A DNA stretch of 64,000 nt from Apoda limacodes (Eukaryota; Arthropoda; Insecta; Lepidoptera; Limacodidae). The stretch spans positions 21,134,205-21,198,204 of the forward strand of contig OX291558.1 in NCBI GenBank assembly GCA_946406115.1. Direction: 5' to 3'. Each line of letters begins with the position of its first letter. Position 1 is the stretch's first letter. The position numbers and the translations under genes are program-made. The notes under the pieces were generated by a model, which ran no database searches, was not told where the DNA came from, and saw only the letters and a program-made list of their open reading frames with translations. This document shows positions 23,527 through 34,319 of the stretch, piece after piece.

Positions 23527-23670
23527 AAAAGTGCACAACGCCGCTAAATCTATTTAATATAGGTACCACTGTTTTATAAATGAACTATATCTTTCCTAGA
23601 CATAAACGTGGGGCAGATGCTATATTCTTTTTGAGTTTCGTTTTTTTCGTCTTTATTGTTATGTATTGTT

Positions 23671-24005
23671 AATCCCGGGCACTATTAATCAAATAGTAAA
23701 CTTCGTTAATCGCTTATTCGTTACTAAAATAGTTTAATTCGTTTAACTTTAAAGCGTTACATTTCGGAAGATTTAACGCAAGTTAACGATAGTCGTAATA
23801 TAAAAAGTGTCGCCCGGCCCTTTTTTTTCGGTTTTCGCAATGCGGCGTAGTGCGTGCATTATATTTTTTGTAAAGATTAGGTGTTGGATTAACGGACTTG
23901 GGAAAATTTAGCGGAAGGTAACAAGTCCGTTAACAATTTTTAAGGTTAACATAAAAGTGAATGTGTCGAATGGTTAACTTCGTTAATTAACGATTTAATG
24001 CTCAG
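23671..24005. mobile_element. Possible MITE with degenerate terminal inverted repeats
   Basis: The left end (GGGCACTATTAATC...TTCGTTAAT) and the reverse complement of the right end (GAGCATTAAATC...ACGAAGTTAAC) resemble each other. Flanking TTATGTAT and CTATGCAT could be a damaged 8-bp target duplication. The interior has a GC-rich centre and many TTAAC motifs. Suggestive of a hAT-type MITE, not proven. Confidence 0.25.
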
Positions 24006-24488
24006 CTATGCATAATCATTATATTTTGGTATCAAAATCTGTCCATAAAGTTGCCTTTTCAACATTTTGGTACGAAACCCATCACAACCACACTGATGAT
24101 TGTTAATGTGTATATAAACACACGTTTACTTATACTTGTAGTCATTTACTTAACTTCTAAAAACTTAACTTATTTGCAAGGCGATTGAATTTGGTACACA
24201 CAAGAATCTAAAAGCAATTTAAACTTTATTTCAATACAGTTAGGAATTTATTAGTATTACTTATTAAACTTTTAGCAATTACAGTGACAGAGACATGTCT
24301 CTCTAACATACAAAAGAATGCATTCGAGATAATTTTATATTTATCGACAAAAATTAAGTTAGTTTTGTTTGTAATAAAGATAATGTGGAACAAAAATGAC
24401 GGAAACTTATTGTGTGGTAATAAAGCAATCTGTTTTATGTTTTTAGATATCGCTATTCTTTTTGTTTTAATATTGAATAAGAAATTTT

Positions 24489-24542
24489 AATAATTAAGAG
24501 TTTCTTAAAATATATTTATATTTTAAGAAACTCTTAATTATT
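24489..24542. repeat. fold-back palindrome, 26-bp arms
   Basis: Positions 24489-24514 are the exact reverse complement of 24517-24542, with a TT centre. The right arm (AACTCTTAATTATT) corresponds to unit 1 at about 12894-12907, which has no palindrome. It is therefore a gain in this copy. Confidence 0.92.
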
Positions 24543-24602
24543 TCTAATAAAATATAACCTGTACCTTTTTGGAGTATGTTAGTTTTTTAATTCATTAAAA
24601 GT

Positions 24603-24804
24603 GGGCTAAACTAGAGTGCAACTGTTAAAAGCGGGTAAAGTGGAGAGCAACTATCAAAAGCGGGCTAAAGTGGAGCGCAACTGTTAAAAGCGGGTAAAGT
24701 GGAGCGCAACTGTCAAAAGCGGGCTAAAGTGGAGCGCAACTGTTAAAAGGGGGTAAAGTGGAGAGCAACTGTCAAAAGCGGGCTAAAGTGGAGTGCAACT
24801 GTTA
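24603..24804 (+). repeat. Seven-unit minisatellite with alternating 30/29-bp units
   Basis: Unit starts at 24603, 24633, 24662, 24692, 24721, 24751 and 24780 give spacings 30, 29, 30, 29, 30, 29. Long units begin GGGCTAAAGTGGAG and end GTTAAAAG; short units begin GGGTAAAGTGGAG and end GTCAAAAG (ATCAAAAG in the first). The true period is thus a 59-bp dimer. Units 1 and 2 of the array have a single ancestral unit at the matching place (about 12978 and 15800). Confidence 0.95.
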
Positions 24805-25135
24805 ACTTTTTAATACAAATAAAATTCACACTTAATCTGGAGACTATTGGATTTCTCCACAAGTTTGTAAAAGTTGATGGTTTGACAGCTCCGTGCACAA
24901 GGAGTTGAACCCACTTGCACGATCGCACTCCTTCAAACAAGCTCTTACTCAGATACTTTGCGGAACTTCGTATAAGAACTACATCTTCCGATGTTGTGAT
25001 CGGCGAATCTTTGCCAAGTTTGTAATGCACTTGTTTCTTGCATTTTTTTTTCATATTACTTATTTATGTTAAAGATTTCTATGAAGATAAGTCTTGTAGT
25101 AATTTTTATGAAGTGATATAAACTTTCATCCTGAT

Positions 25136-25857
25136 TTTGACATTTTATATCGATTTTTAATTTCTATTGTAACAAACAGTCTCTCAAATATATCTTTAAT
25201 ATCTATTTTATAATATATTTGAACAATAAATAACGTTTTTAAATAACTTATATGCTTAAATTGTATTATTCCAAACTTTTTAAAATTTCTATTGACTCTT
25301 ACTCTTAGCTACAAAAACATTTCTTATCGAGAAAAATATCTAAATTTCACAACTCTTCTGACAGAATCAGCTTTGGAATAATGCAGTTACATAATGCTTC
25401 AGCCATTTACCGTTGCATAACAGAACTACACCCTGTTTTTTCTTACTTGTCTTAATTTGTATACTAAAAATCCAGAAAACTAAGACTTAGCCTCAAATAA
25501 AAAGGGGCGTTTAGTAAAATGTAGTTTATTTGACTGAAAATCAGCCGTTTTCATATTTTAAAACTAAATTATAGTTTCCTTGATTTAAATTTAAATACGA
25601 CAAGTAAAAAAAATAGGTAGTAGTTTACTTCTACCGTTTCCCGTTTACATGACGGAATAGATAACAAAACGACAACATTAATATTTATGCCTCGTCCGAA
25701 GAACAGCTAAAATGAATTTTACGGTAATCCGATTGTGACGACAACGGTGATGTTCGCTGAATCTACAATTCATTTGGAACAATCTTGTTTGGTATTTTTG
25801 TAATGCCGGTTTGTTGCTTCAACCGTATTGATAGTAAAGGGGCACAGGCTAATAAAA
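25136..25857. other. AT-rich sequence, nothing recognised
   Basis: The array homology stops at about 25135. No gene or repeat family was identified after that point until 25858. Confidence 0.45.
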
Positions 25858-26020
25858 AGAAGGCTTAGGCCATATTTCACCCTGATGGCCTATTGCGCAT
25901 TGTGATAATTAGATTTTTGTCAGCTAACGGCTACTCGACTGTTAGAATTTTCAAGCCGTCCGTGTAACGTCACCCGAAACTGAGTAGTTATACGTACCCT
26001 CCGATAGACGGAGGAGCTCA
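25858..26020 (+). repeat. Lepidopteran tail-type repeat fragment
   Basis: AAGGCTTAGGCCATATTTCACC and GATGGCCTATTGCGCATTG resemble 8735-8790. A GACGGAGGAGCTC stretch follows. Diverged fragment of an unnamed family. Confidence 0.4.
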
Positions 26021-26447
26021 AAAAAATGTGCCAATAGGCGTTTATTCATCCAAAGGCTGACCAGATCTGACGTTGCTTAGCTTTACAAATGAAGTCCGAA
26101 CTCTGAATGTATGTCTGTAACTATGTGATAATAACGGCACAGTAAAAAAAAAAATATTGTTTTTGAAAAATATTATAAGATTAAGTTTTTATTTAAATAA
26201 GACGTTTTACATATTTATACTTATCTTTGTGTTCCTCTTCATTTTCCATCTGCAACCAGGTACGCTAAAGAACATAGAAATGAAATTAATGCCTACCATG
26301 CCGATTCGTCCTTATTTTACTTCGAAGAAGCGATATTCTCAAAACCAATATTTGGCAAAGCGATACCTTACATCCTGAGATAGGATACATGTAGTGTACT
26401 TAATTTTTTTACGGTAAACAGTTTCCATGGGAAATGAATATATCAGT

Positions 26448-26807
26448 CCTTTTTTTTATGTACCACTAAGGTGGCCAAAAAGTTTACGGTCCGCCTGATG
26501 GTAAGCGGTCACCGTAGCCTATGGACGCTTATATTACAGCAAGGGTATTACTCGCGCATTCAGACCCTTAAATACTTCTTTCTTGAAGAATCCCATGCTG
26601 CAGTCCTTAAAAAAAAACCTTGGCAGTGACCTCATTCCATAACCCAAGCGTTCATGAGAGGAAGTTTCTCTGAAACCGCACTGTACACGACCATTTCGGT
26701 TCTAAAGTTTGAGAATGAATTCCCTGTCGATGGCTAGCGGTGCGATGGTACTACCGTTAGCCGAGGGCATCATTTCCAACTATTTCTCAGAACAAATCCC
26801 ATTGTAC
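26448..26807 (-). mobile_element. 3' end of a LINE (TACCACTAAGGTGG family), truncated copy
   Basis: It matches the last ~350 bp of the LINE at 62.1-64.0 kb: poly-T on the plus strand, then the 3' UTR and the C-terminal coding end (frames degraded). It is 5'-truncated at about 26807. One of six copies in the window, all on the minus strand. Confidence 0.85.
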
Positions 26808-27191
26808 TTTTTCCAAAGTCGGTGTAGGCAAAACTGCAGGTGTCATTTATTTGCAAAATAAATCTCTATTGATTCCACTATTTCAACAAAAAAAAATATG
26901 CAACTTCATTTTCTTCCACGTAATAATTTTTAAGCGTAAGTTTTTTTATTATCTTCAATATTTTGTTGACCTTTTACCCTAGGTTCAAACCACTCAAAAT
27001 TTGAGTTTTACCACGTAAAATTATCTACAAACATATCCAGCGAAAGTAGGTTTGAAGCCCTGACCTATTTATTCTCATTCCTTTTTCCTGCTTTATTAAC
27101 AGACACTGTTCTCCATTCATAGTCCAATCCAAAAATCTTATTTATTGAGACCATTCCAATGAGCCGAAACATGATACCTGTGCTGTAAGTT
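26808..27191. other. AT-rich sequence, nothing recognised
   Basis: No coding frame or repeat was recognised. Confidence 0.45.
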
Positions 27192-27284
27192 GTAAGGAGT
27201 TGGGTATCCTGTAAGGAGTTGGATATTCTGTAAGGATTAGGTAACCTGTAAAGAGTTTGGTTTCCTGTATGGAGTTGGGTATCT
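27192..27284 (+). repeat. 19-bp minisatellite, five units
   Basis: Units of 18-19 bp on GTAAGGAGTTGGGTATCCT start at 27192, 27211, 27230, 27248 and 27267, each diverged by a few bases. Confidence 0.9.
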
Positions 27285-27600
27285 ACCTAGATTTCAGGTG
27301 ATGCAGCATCAGGTCAAGATTTTTTTGTTTGAATTATGCTGTATAATTGAAGTAACAGGATACTAAATTTCGAATCGATCGGGCCTGAGGAAGTTGGTTT
27401 CCCACCACGAACTAAAATACAGCCATGATGATCTTCAAACGGCTGAGCTGATTTTCTTAAATCATAGCTAAGAACATTGTTTGATCAAGTCAACTTTCAA
27501 ACAAAAAAAACTAAATCAAAATTGGTTTATCCATCTGGCCGCTACGATGAGACAGACAGATACATAAATACACACTAAGCTAAACATCCTCTGTTTTAGT
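27285..27600 (+). repeat. Probable interspersed repeat fragment
   Basis: It contains GGTGATGCAGCATCAGGTCA, CGATCGGGCCTGAGGAAGT and GAGACAGACAGATACATAAA, a combination I associate with lepidopteran dispersed repeats. No other copy was found in the window. Confidence 0.3.
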
Positions 27601-28010
27601 TGGGAGTTCAAATTTCATTGACACGCTCTTTGGTGTTGTATATATTTATTGTTCAGTATCCAGATGTTGCTACTTTCAACATAAGCTTGATCAAATTTAT
27701 TGCAAGTCTATACAATTGGAATATTTAGTTTCTGTATTTTTTTATTTTTTATTCGTGTTATGTAGCAGCTTTTGTTAGATTTAAGATAACTTTAAATAAG
27801 ACGTTTTTTAGTTAGTATGCACTTGGGATAATTCTGTAAGCTTAATTAAAACCTATACAATAAATAAATAAAATAAATAAAAAAAACCATTATACTTACT
27901 TTGTCAGGTCCACACGGGTGTACTTAAATAAATTTCAATTATGTAACAAATTAGTTATAACTTCGAGGTTTCAAATTTTTTTTTAATTTAAAACTTGTAC
28001 ATTTGCCTGG
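27601..28010. other. AT-rich sequence, nothing recognised
   Basis: A (AATA)n-like run at about 27865-27880 is the only simple repeat. Confidence 0.45.
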
Positions 28011-29430
28011 AATGCTTAGGTCAGGTACAATATTTTTTGTTGCATTTGAACATTTCGGGACGAGCGGACTTTCTTAGAAATGATTAATTTACAGATGGTC
28101 GGTTCTGAGATGTTGTCGCTATGGCTTGCGGCATGATGCATCAACGCGCCAAAATTCAAGAGCGAGAAAGACGTACAAGTGCGTACGAGATAGATGATTC
28201 GCGTAAGGGATGGTTTTCGCATGGTTATAAGAATAAGAGATTTACGGGCTTATTGCAAAGGCGATAAGACCGAATAACACTAACGTATTATTGAGAGTTA
28301 CAGCTTTACTCCGACACAAGGGTGCGCCAGCGCATTGCAGAAGGAATGCGGGAATCGTGGCAGTCAAGATGGGACTAAAGGAAGGCTAACACGTGGGGAG
28401 TCGACATTCGAGGCAAAGGGGAATAAGACGCGAAAGGTGAATTTAGCGAGGGAGTGAACTGTGAGAGTGTTACGTGCTAACGTACGGAGACCTTTGTTTA
28501 AAGCTAAGTATAACTGCATAATCAATTTCAGCAAAACTGTAAATATTCTAGCAAACTAGTTTGAAATGTACTAAATCCTTAATTGTTTCTAATCGAGTTT
28601 CCAATAATAAAGTAGAGTTCGTTTCTTGCGTAAAGATATATTTAAACTCATTAAATCTTGAACTTATTTGTGTTATAAAAGTAGATATTACTTAGAAGAT
28701 CTCTCTTTGGAAATATTGTGTGTGTTAACCTTGTTTATTTCAGCAACACATTTTTTATCATAGGCTCGGAGAGCCCATCCTAACCCGTATTTTAATTAAC
28801 GTAAATAACTACTCGACACTCTTTGTAATTTTGTGAGAGCTTTTGTTTGTTTTTAAGTGTCGTATTTTCAGACTGTAACGTAGCTTGGTCTAGATAGTCC
28901 TTGTGTAAAAAAGGAAAGCGCTTTTCGGAAAGGCCTTTCTGGATTGAGGGCGATTGACCTTTACCATCTTCGGTCATCCATTGGGCAAGTCTTACTTTCT
29001 GATCTCTGAAGCCTAAACTTCGTGGAACAGAAATTACGACTTTGAAGACAAGGAAAGGACTATCTACTTTCCCAAAAGGGAGATTTTTCTCTTTTGCAGC
29101 AGACAACGTCTTTTATGTTCAAAATATATACACTTTATCTCATCAATTCCAGGTCTTTTACGCAAGGACAACCTAACGGAGGGACGAAGGTGGACAACAC
29201 GCGGCACAGTGGCAGAGCAAAGGTGATATTGGCGAACGCGCTAGGAATCCACAGACTTGTAAAATTTCTACCGCTAAATTCGGTAATGTTTTCCTGTATC
29301 TATATTAAATAAATGTTCACGTCATATCACAAGTCTTTTACTAAGCGATAGGCTAGGGATTTAAGGGGGTTAGGGACCTCACAACTTATGCGTGCGGTTG
29401 GATTTGAAACCGGTTTTCAATACCATCGAA
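28011..29430. other. GC-richer block of unknown nature
   Basis: Composition is clearly above its surroundings from about 28010 to 28500 and again from 28770 to 29420. A 104-codon minus frame (28792-29106) is the longest; its peptide is basic in patches and I recognise no domain. TTATTTCAG at 28737 looks like a 3' splice site and AATAAATG at 29309 includes a poly-A signal, so an LTR or a processed transcript remnant is possible. I could not find paired LTRs or a primer binding site. Confidence 0.3.
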
Positions 29431-30665
29431 GTAAGACAATCGAGGGGCTGGTCTAGAATGAAAGAAATTATACTCTTTCATTTCTTTCACGTAACATTTT
29501 TATGTATAAGAAGTGCAATTAATGACTTTTATTTAGCATAATATCTGAGCTTTAAGCTAAATTGTTCGTTTAGATAGGAACATTAACACAACAGTCGTTT
29601 TTTCTCCTTTATTTGCACGTAATTTATATTGAAAATGTTACAATTCACACTTTATTCGCTCTCTGTAAAAAAATCCTCACGTACTTATTTTTTTTTAGTT
29701 TATTCTTTTTCATAATACAATAAAATTAAAAAATAATTGGCTATCAAAGTTTCTTAATTCAAAAAAATACTTATTAGTATTAGTTTTCCAAAATGAGTAC
29801 CTACCATTTCTTTTAAAAACATTATTTTTATTCAAAACCAATTTCCATACTAACCAATAACTTGACTTTATAGCGATATTATTAGGGATTACCCACTCCA
29901 TCAAACATACACCACATCTGTGATATTTCTAAAAACTATTTCAAGGGTTGTAGCGAGCGGCCATTTTGATTTATACGAAATATTTGTCAGTGTTCTTGAA
30001 CCCATTTGGATTTTTTATGCAGCCTTTCGTTTGTGACACTTATTTTTAACCATAAAAATATATAAGACGTCTTGTAAATACAAATTGGTGTAGTAGAAAA
30101 GTCAAAAAACGTTAAAGTAAATATTTTAAAGACTCAACCAAGACCATGTTCGAATAATCATTTTATATATGATAATTCATAGAGAAGATAATTGGTGGCA
30201 TGTATTTTATTCGATTTTTCATATCACATTTTCAATGACGTCATTTCCAAAGATACAATCAAAATTAGATTTTTTTTTATTTTTGATCGCTTGAACCGAT
30301 CAAATTAAAAAGAACAATAATCAATATAAATGCTTCTATAAACTTAAAATTAATATTATAACATTTATGTATTGACATTACTTATTAACCTGTTTTTTGT
30401 CATTATATCTATAATTTACTCGTAACTTGTATAAAAGAGATCCGAAAGGTTATACATAACTTCTATCTACTCTAGTGTCGTAATGTTATATTGGTATTAT
30501 GAAAGATATAGCAGTGTCAAAATTAAAGCTTTTTTTTTCATTGCGACACTTCTAATATCGGTAAGCAATTTATATTGATATCTAGGTAAAAGCAATAACT
30601 TACATATAGTCGCATACCATAATGCAAAAATGTAAAATAGAAACAGAGTTTTATATAAAAAGAAT
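29431..30665. other. AT-rich sequence containing one locally duplicated block
   Basis: Apart from the block at 29840-30050, shared with 42.08-42.27 kb, I see no feature here. Confidence 0.5.
29840..30050 (+). repeat. Dispersed noncoding block, copy 1
   Basis: ACTTTATAGCGATATTATTA, CCCACTCCATCAAACA, GTAGCGAGCGGCCATTTTGAT and TTTTATGCAG match 42080-42270 in order and orientation, with many substitutions. It is not part of any transposon I recognise. Confidence 0.65.
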
Positions 30666-30800
30666 TATACCACTAAGGTGGCAAAGAAGCTTACGGTCCG
30701 CCTAATGGTAAGCAGTCACCGTAGCCAATGGACGCTTGCAACACCAGAGGTATCACTCGTGCGTTGCCGACCCTTCAGAAATCTAATAACTTCTTTCTTT
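30666..30800 (-). mobile_element. 3' end of a LINE (TACCACTAAGGTGG family), short copy
   Basis: Only about 135 bp of the 3' UTR and coding end remain. It joins host DNA at TTCTTTCTT. No poly-T run is left at the 3' junction, so this copy is older or has lost its tail. Confidence 0.8.
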
Positions 30801-31865
30801 ATACATGTAGGTACAAACGGATCACGTAACAGTTCACGAAAAAGAAAGAAGTAAAAAGAATCTACAAGCGATTTTAAAGTTTGGAAAGTCCCACCGATTT
30901 CACACTAATGGAAAACGTAAAGTCTGAAAAGTTTTCTAAGTACCTGTGAGTTGAAAATTGTTTGCAGGATTAGTGTTCAGAGAAGCAAAGTTCGCCTACT
31001 ACGTGTTTATGAACTATCTATTTGTCTCAATATTTTACGTATTGTTACATTTATATTGAATAATATTTGCACCAGAAATGCACTCAAGTTCTGTCTCCTA
31101 AATGCAGTCTCGAAAATGTTATTGGTTTGGTCATAAAATCAAAATACATGTCCTGCATTTCGACAATAAATATGACATGACTACTTTCTTCTTTTAAAGT
31201 TTGTTAATGTGATGTTAAATACTTTATAGTTTTAGTATTTTTTTACAAGTTAAAAGATTTTTCAAATATTTAAATTAGTATGCAATAACATAAATAAGTA
31301 CGTATATTCCTTTTCTTGTAATGAAATGTTTCCGTTTCTGAAATTGATCAAAAAAAATATTATATGTACTACAATTGCCGCTCTACTCTCTCTAGTATCT
31401 ACTCAAACGATACACGTATCTACCCAAAATCTATCTGTTTATTGCAATAATCAATGCTGATTTTATTAAAACATTTCGTATTTATTTTTTGAACAATTTA
31501 ATAATCATAATGTAACTTGTTTTGATAGGTTTTAAGTTTTATATTGTCATAGAGGTACTTAAACGATATTATTATTTTTATCGATATTAAATTGCATAAT
31601 TTCTAAACATGTAACGTTACGTTCGGAAATAAAATGAACATTTTTCAAATAATTCGCTAAAACTACACTTATCTGATAATCTGGAAGGGGGCGCTGTAAT
31701 TGCACTTGCACTAGATAAAATCTGACTCTTGTCAGCAGTATTAATGGCGAATTTAATTTAATAAATATTTTAGTCCTAAACTAATGTAAGTACCTAATTT
31801 TAATTGATTTCTTTAATATAATGTATAGGTACATAGTCAAAAAAGAATGTATTTATTATATCTCT
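30801..31865. other. AT-rich sequence, nothing recognised
   Basis: One short GC-richer stretch at 31683-31700 (GGAAGGGGGCGCTGTAATTG) stands out. There is no gene. Confidence 0.45.
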
Positions 31866-32050
31866 ATATACAGCATTCATCACGGTAGGAGCGGGCGGGA
31901 GGGCGTGTCAGCGTCCCGACAACCAGGAAATAACTGTCGTCGACTGACGTACTGCGTTATTGGTGGGCGGGCTGCAGTCTGCATCCGTATCCGTTTTCTT
32001 GTTTACGCAGCTAATCTGTATGCACAAGCATTTGCGTTTGTGTTGTAAAA
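31866..32050 (+). repeat. Core repeat, copy D
   Basis: Standalone plus-strand copy: CGTGTCAGCGTCCCGAC, GGAAATAACTGTCGTCGACT, TACTGCGTTATTGGTGGGCG, CTTGTTTACGCAGCTAATCT. It is closest to copy A in the middle and to B and C at the left. A 75-codon frame passes through it but is shifted relative to the other copies by indels. Confidence 0.75.
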
Positions 32051-32919
32051 TAGGATTGGAAAAGAAAATGTCTGATTGTATGAAGAATGTTAAGCATAGT
32101 TACTGTTGCAGACGACACCAACTCTTTCTTCGTTAATAAAGTTAAAAATAAGTGCCTTTAAACAAATTTCGTATCTTCTGTCGTCTTCTTCCCAACCATC
32201 ATACATCCTTGCTGTTGGGACAGTGTTGCAGCGATAAAAAAAGAAGCTGTCCACCACATCACGATGTGGGTTACCCCTTTCTGGGGATAAAAACCGTGAT
32301 AATATATATACATAGAGAAGAAAAATCCAACTTGATTTATAAAAATCCAGTAAAAGTTTTGTATTAAAATCTCTGATTGAAATCCGACATTGTCTTTAAA
32401 TTGAACGTGAAATAAGCTTAACGGTCGTAAAATACGTTCAAAGGGGAATGAGCAGTAAATCTGTCAAAGAATGTTTTCGAAATATGAAAGAGTAAACAAA
32501 GGAAGGCTCGTTTGACCGGAAAATTGAACTGTCTTTGGAATAGTTTTGTCTTTTTACTTGGCAATTTTATTTTGAATTACAAATGCAACGAAGATGCAGC
32601 ATCTATTGAATTTAATCATCTTTAGATATTGCCTGATCAGCTGCATCAATAATTTTATAATATTATTAAGATTAAATTAGGTTTTTTTATCGACAGTCTC
32701 AATAGTTAATTCAATTTTCATTCATCAAAGACTTATAGTCAAGAATTTATGGTGTGGACTTTTAGGGTTATCTCTGAAGTTCATAAAAAGCCAAAAATCT
32801 GAAATAATAAATGTACATTAATTGTCAATATTTTACAAACAAATCTTTTTTGGATAATAAGCAAAGACATCTTATTTCGAATTACATTTGGCCGTTCTTT
32901 TTACATAATTTTCCTTATT
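32051..32919. other. AT-rich sequence, nothing recognised
   Basis: A GC-richer patch at 32190-32290 has CCACCACATCACGATGTGG (a short palindromic stretch). No family was assigned. Confidence 0.4.
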
Positions 32920-33377
32920 TTTAGGGTTCTATATGTACCTCGAAAGGGAAAAGGAACACTTATAGGGTCACTTTTTTGTCCGTCTGCCTATCTGTCAAGA
33001 CACATATTCTCAGGAACGCTTGAATGTATCAAGTTGAAATGAATATCAAATACTAAAGCCTACGTTCACTTAAAGTTTTACAACTATCAAGCTGCTAAGT
33101 CAATGCAATAAAAAAATTTGCCCAAAATACGGTCATTTCTGTCCCGTATTGTGACACAATTAAATCAAAACCTATATGGGGTACTTCCCTTTGACCTAAA
33201 ATCATAAAATTTGGGAAGAAGCAAGATGGTACATCACAAATATATGAAAAAATACAAAAATAGATAATCAAGGCATATACCTGTGACACTTGATCTCATG
33301 ATGGAAGAACTATCTAATTATAATAACTTTGTTCGGAACCCTTATTGCGCAAGCCAGGCTCGCACTTGGCCGGTTTT
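32920..33377 (+). mobile_element. Lepidopteran interspersed repeat (… CTCGCACTTGGCCG), copy 2
   Basis: A diverged copy of the repeat at 6575-7184. The ends are AGGGTTCTATATGTACCTCG and GCCAGGCTCGCACTTGGCCGG. The internal part is poorly conserved. Confidence 0.65.
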
Positions 33378-33471
33378 TTAAAACACTTAACTAGGATACA
33401 GCTTTTCTACAGGAGCATTAATCGCATTTTGCGGGCCCTTAAGAATTCTATTATTTTCGTAGTGATTTTGT

Positions 33472-33850
33472 ACCTTTTTTTTTTTTTTTTTTTTTTATAC
33501 CACTAAGGTGGCAAACAAGCCTACGGTCCGCCTGATGGTAAGCGGTCACCGTAGCCTATGGACGCTTGCAACACCAGGGGCATCACTCGCGCGTTGCCGA
33601 CCCTTCAGAAATCTAATAACTTCTTTTTTGAAGAACCCCATACTGTAGTCCTTAGAGAAAACCTTGGCAGGGAGCTCATTCCACAACCCAAGGGTTCGCG
33701 GGAGGAAGTTTCTCTGAAACCGCACTGTTCGCGACCATTTTGGTTCCAAAGTGTGAGAATGAATTCCCTGTCGATGGCGAGCGGTGCGATGGTAGAAAGT
33801 AGCCGTGGGCATCATTTCGAACAATTCCTCAGAACACAATCCATTGTACA
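33472..33850 (-). mobile_element. 3' end of a LINE (TACCACTAAGGTGG family) with long poly-A
   Basis: A plus-strand T-run of about 25 nt (poly-A on the minus strand) is followed by the 3' UTR. A minus-strand frame (33851-33546) then reads the end of the protein: YNGLCSEELFEMMPTA ... FQRNFLPRTLGLWNELPAKV. It is nearly identical to the copy at 62.3-62.5 kb, so probably recent. It is 5'-truncated at about 33850. Confidence 0.88.
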
Positions 33851-34319
33851 CAAACCTAGAGAGGTATTGAATTATTTATAGAACACTATATCTGGTGCTT
33901 ATCCAATTTTGATGAAAAGTTGAGCATAAGGTTACAGTATCGAATTTCAAAAATGATTGACTCAATAAATATCGCAGTTAAAGATGAATGCAGCATAAAT
34001 ACATAAACAAACGTTGTTTGACTTCAGAAAAAACCGACTCAGTGTTTACGGAACTCTTGACCCGTCTCGCCTCTTATTGTAAACACAAATAAAGAAATAA
34101 AACGGAAAAATGCTAACTGAAATATTCCATGAGAGGTTTTATTTCTTTAAATATTTGCTTAATTTTTACAACTACGTTGAAAAAAATTCATAATACTAAA
34201 AATAAAATTGTTTTAAACTTAAAATAATAAATTTCAAATACTTTATTTCTCAAAAATAGGCGAAAAGGTCCCTGCAGTCGCTCTTTTAATTTTAATCAAG
34301 TGTATTATAAAATATTAAA
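33851..34319. other. AT-rich sequence, nothing recognised
   Basis: No coding or repeat signal of note. Confidence 0.45.

Larger units (their letters stand above)
24130..25135 (+). repeat. Tandem noncoding unit 3, second part (gamma block)
   Basis: It matches the gamma blocks at 12496-13352 and 15437-16165: GCGATTGAATTT, a degraded TCTCTCGAAC segment, then AATCTGG(A/C)GACTATTG, AACAAGCTCT and GTTGTGATCGGCGAATC. It differs by a fold-back palindrome (24489-24542) and by expansion of a single 29-30-bp unit into seven (24603-24804). A 103-codon minus frame over it is not preserved in the other two copies. Confidence 0.75.

Noticed and set aside
24743..25054. 103-codon minus-strand gene in the third gamma block
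   Set aside because: The two other gamma copies have stops or frame shifts at the same place, and the C-terminal part is only the translated minisatellite.
28011..29430. Solo LTR or complete LTR retrotransposon
   Set aside because: No paired direct repeats, primer-binding site or polypurine tract could be identified by eye.
7296..32048. Short conserved protein encoded by core copies A and D (NCRRLTYCVIGG)
   Set aside because: Over the first 16 codons six of eight differences are synonymous, which looked like coding constraint. The frame is then broken by a 4-nt indel between A and D, and copies B and C carry other frame-breaking indels.
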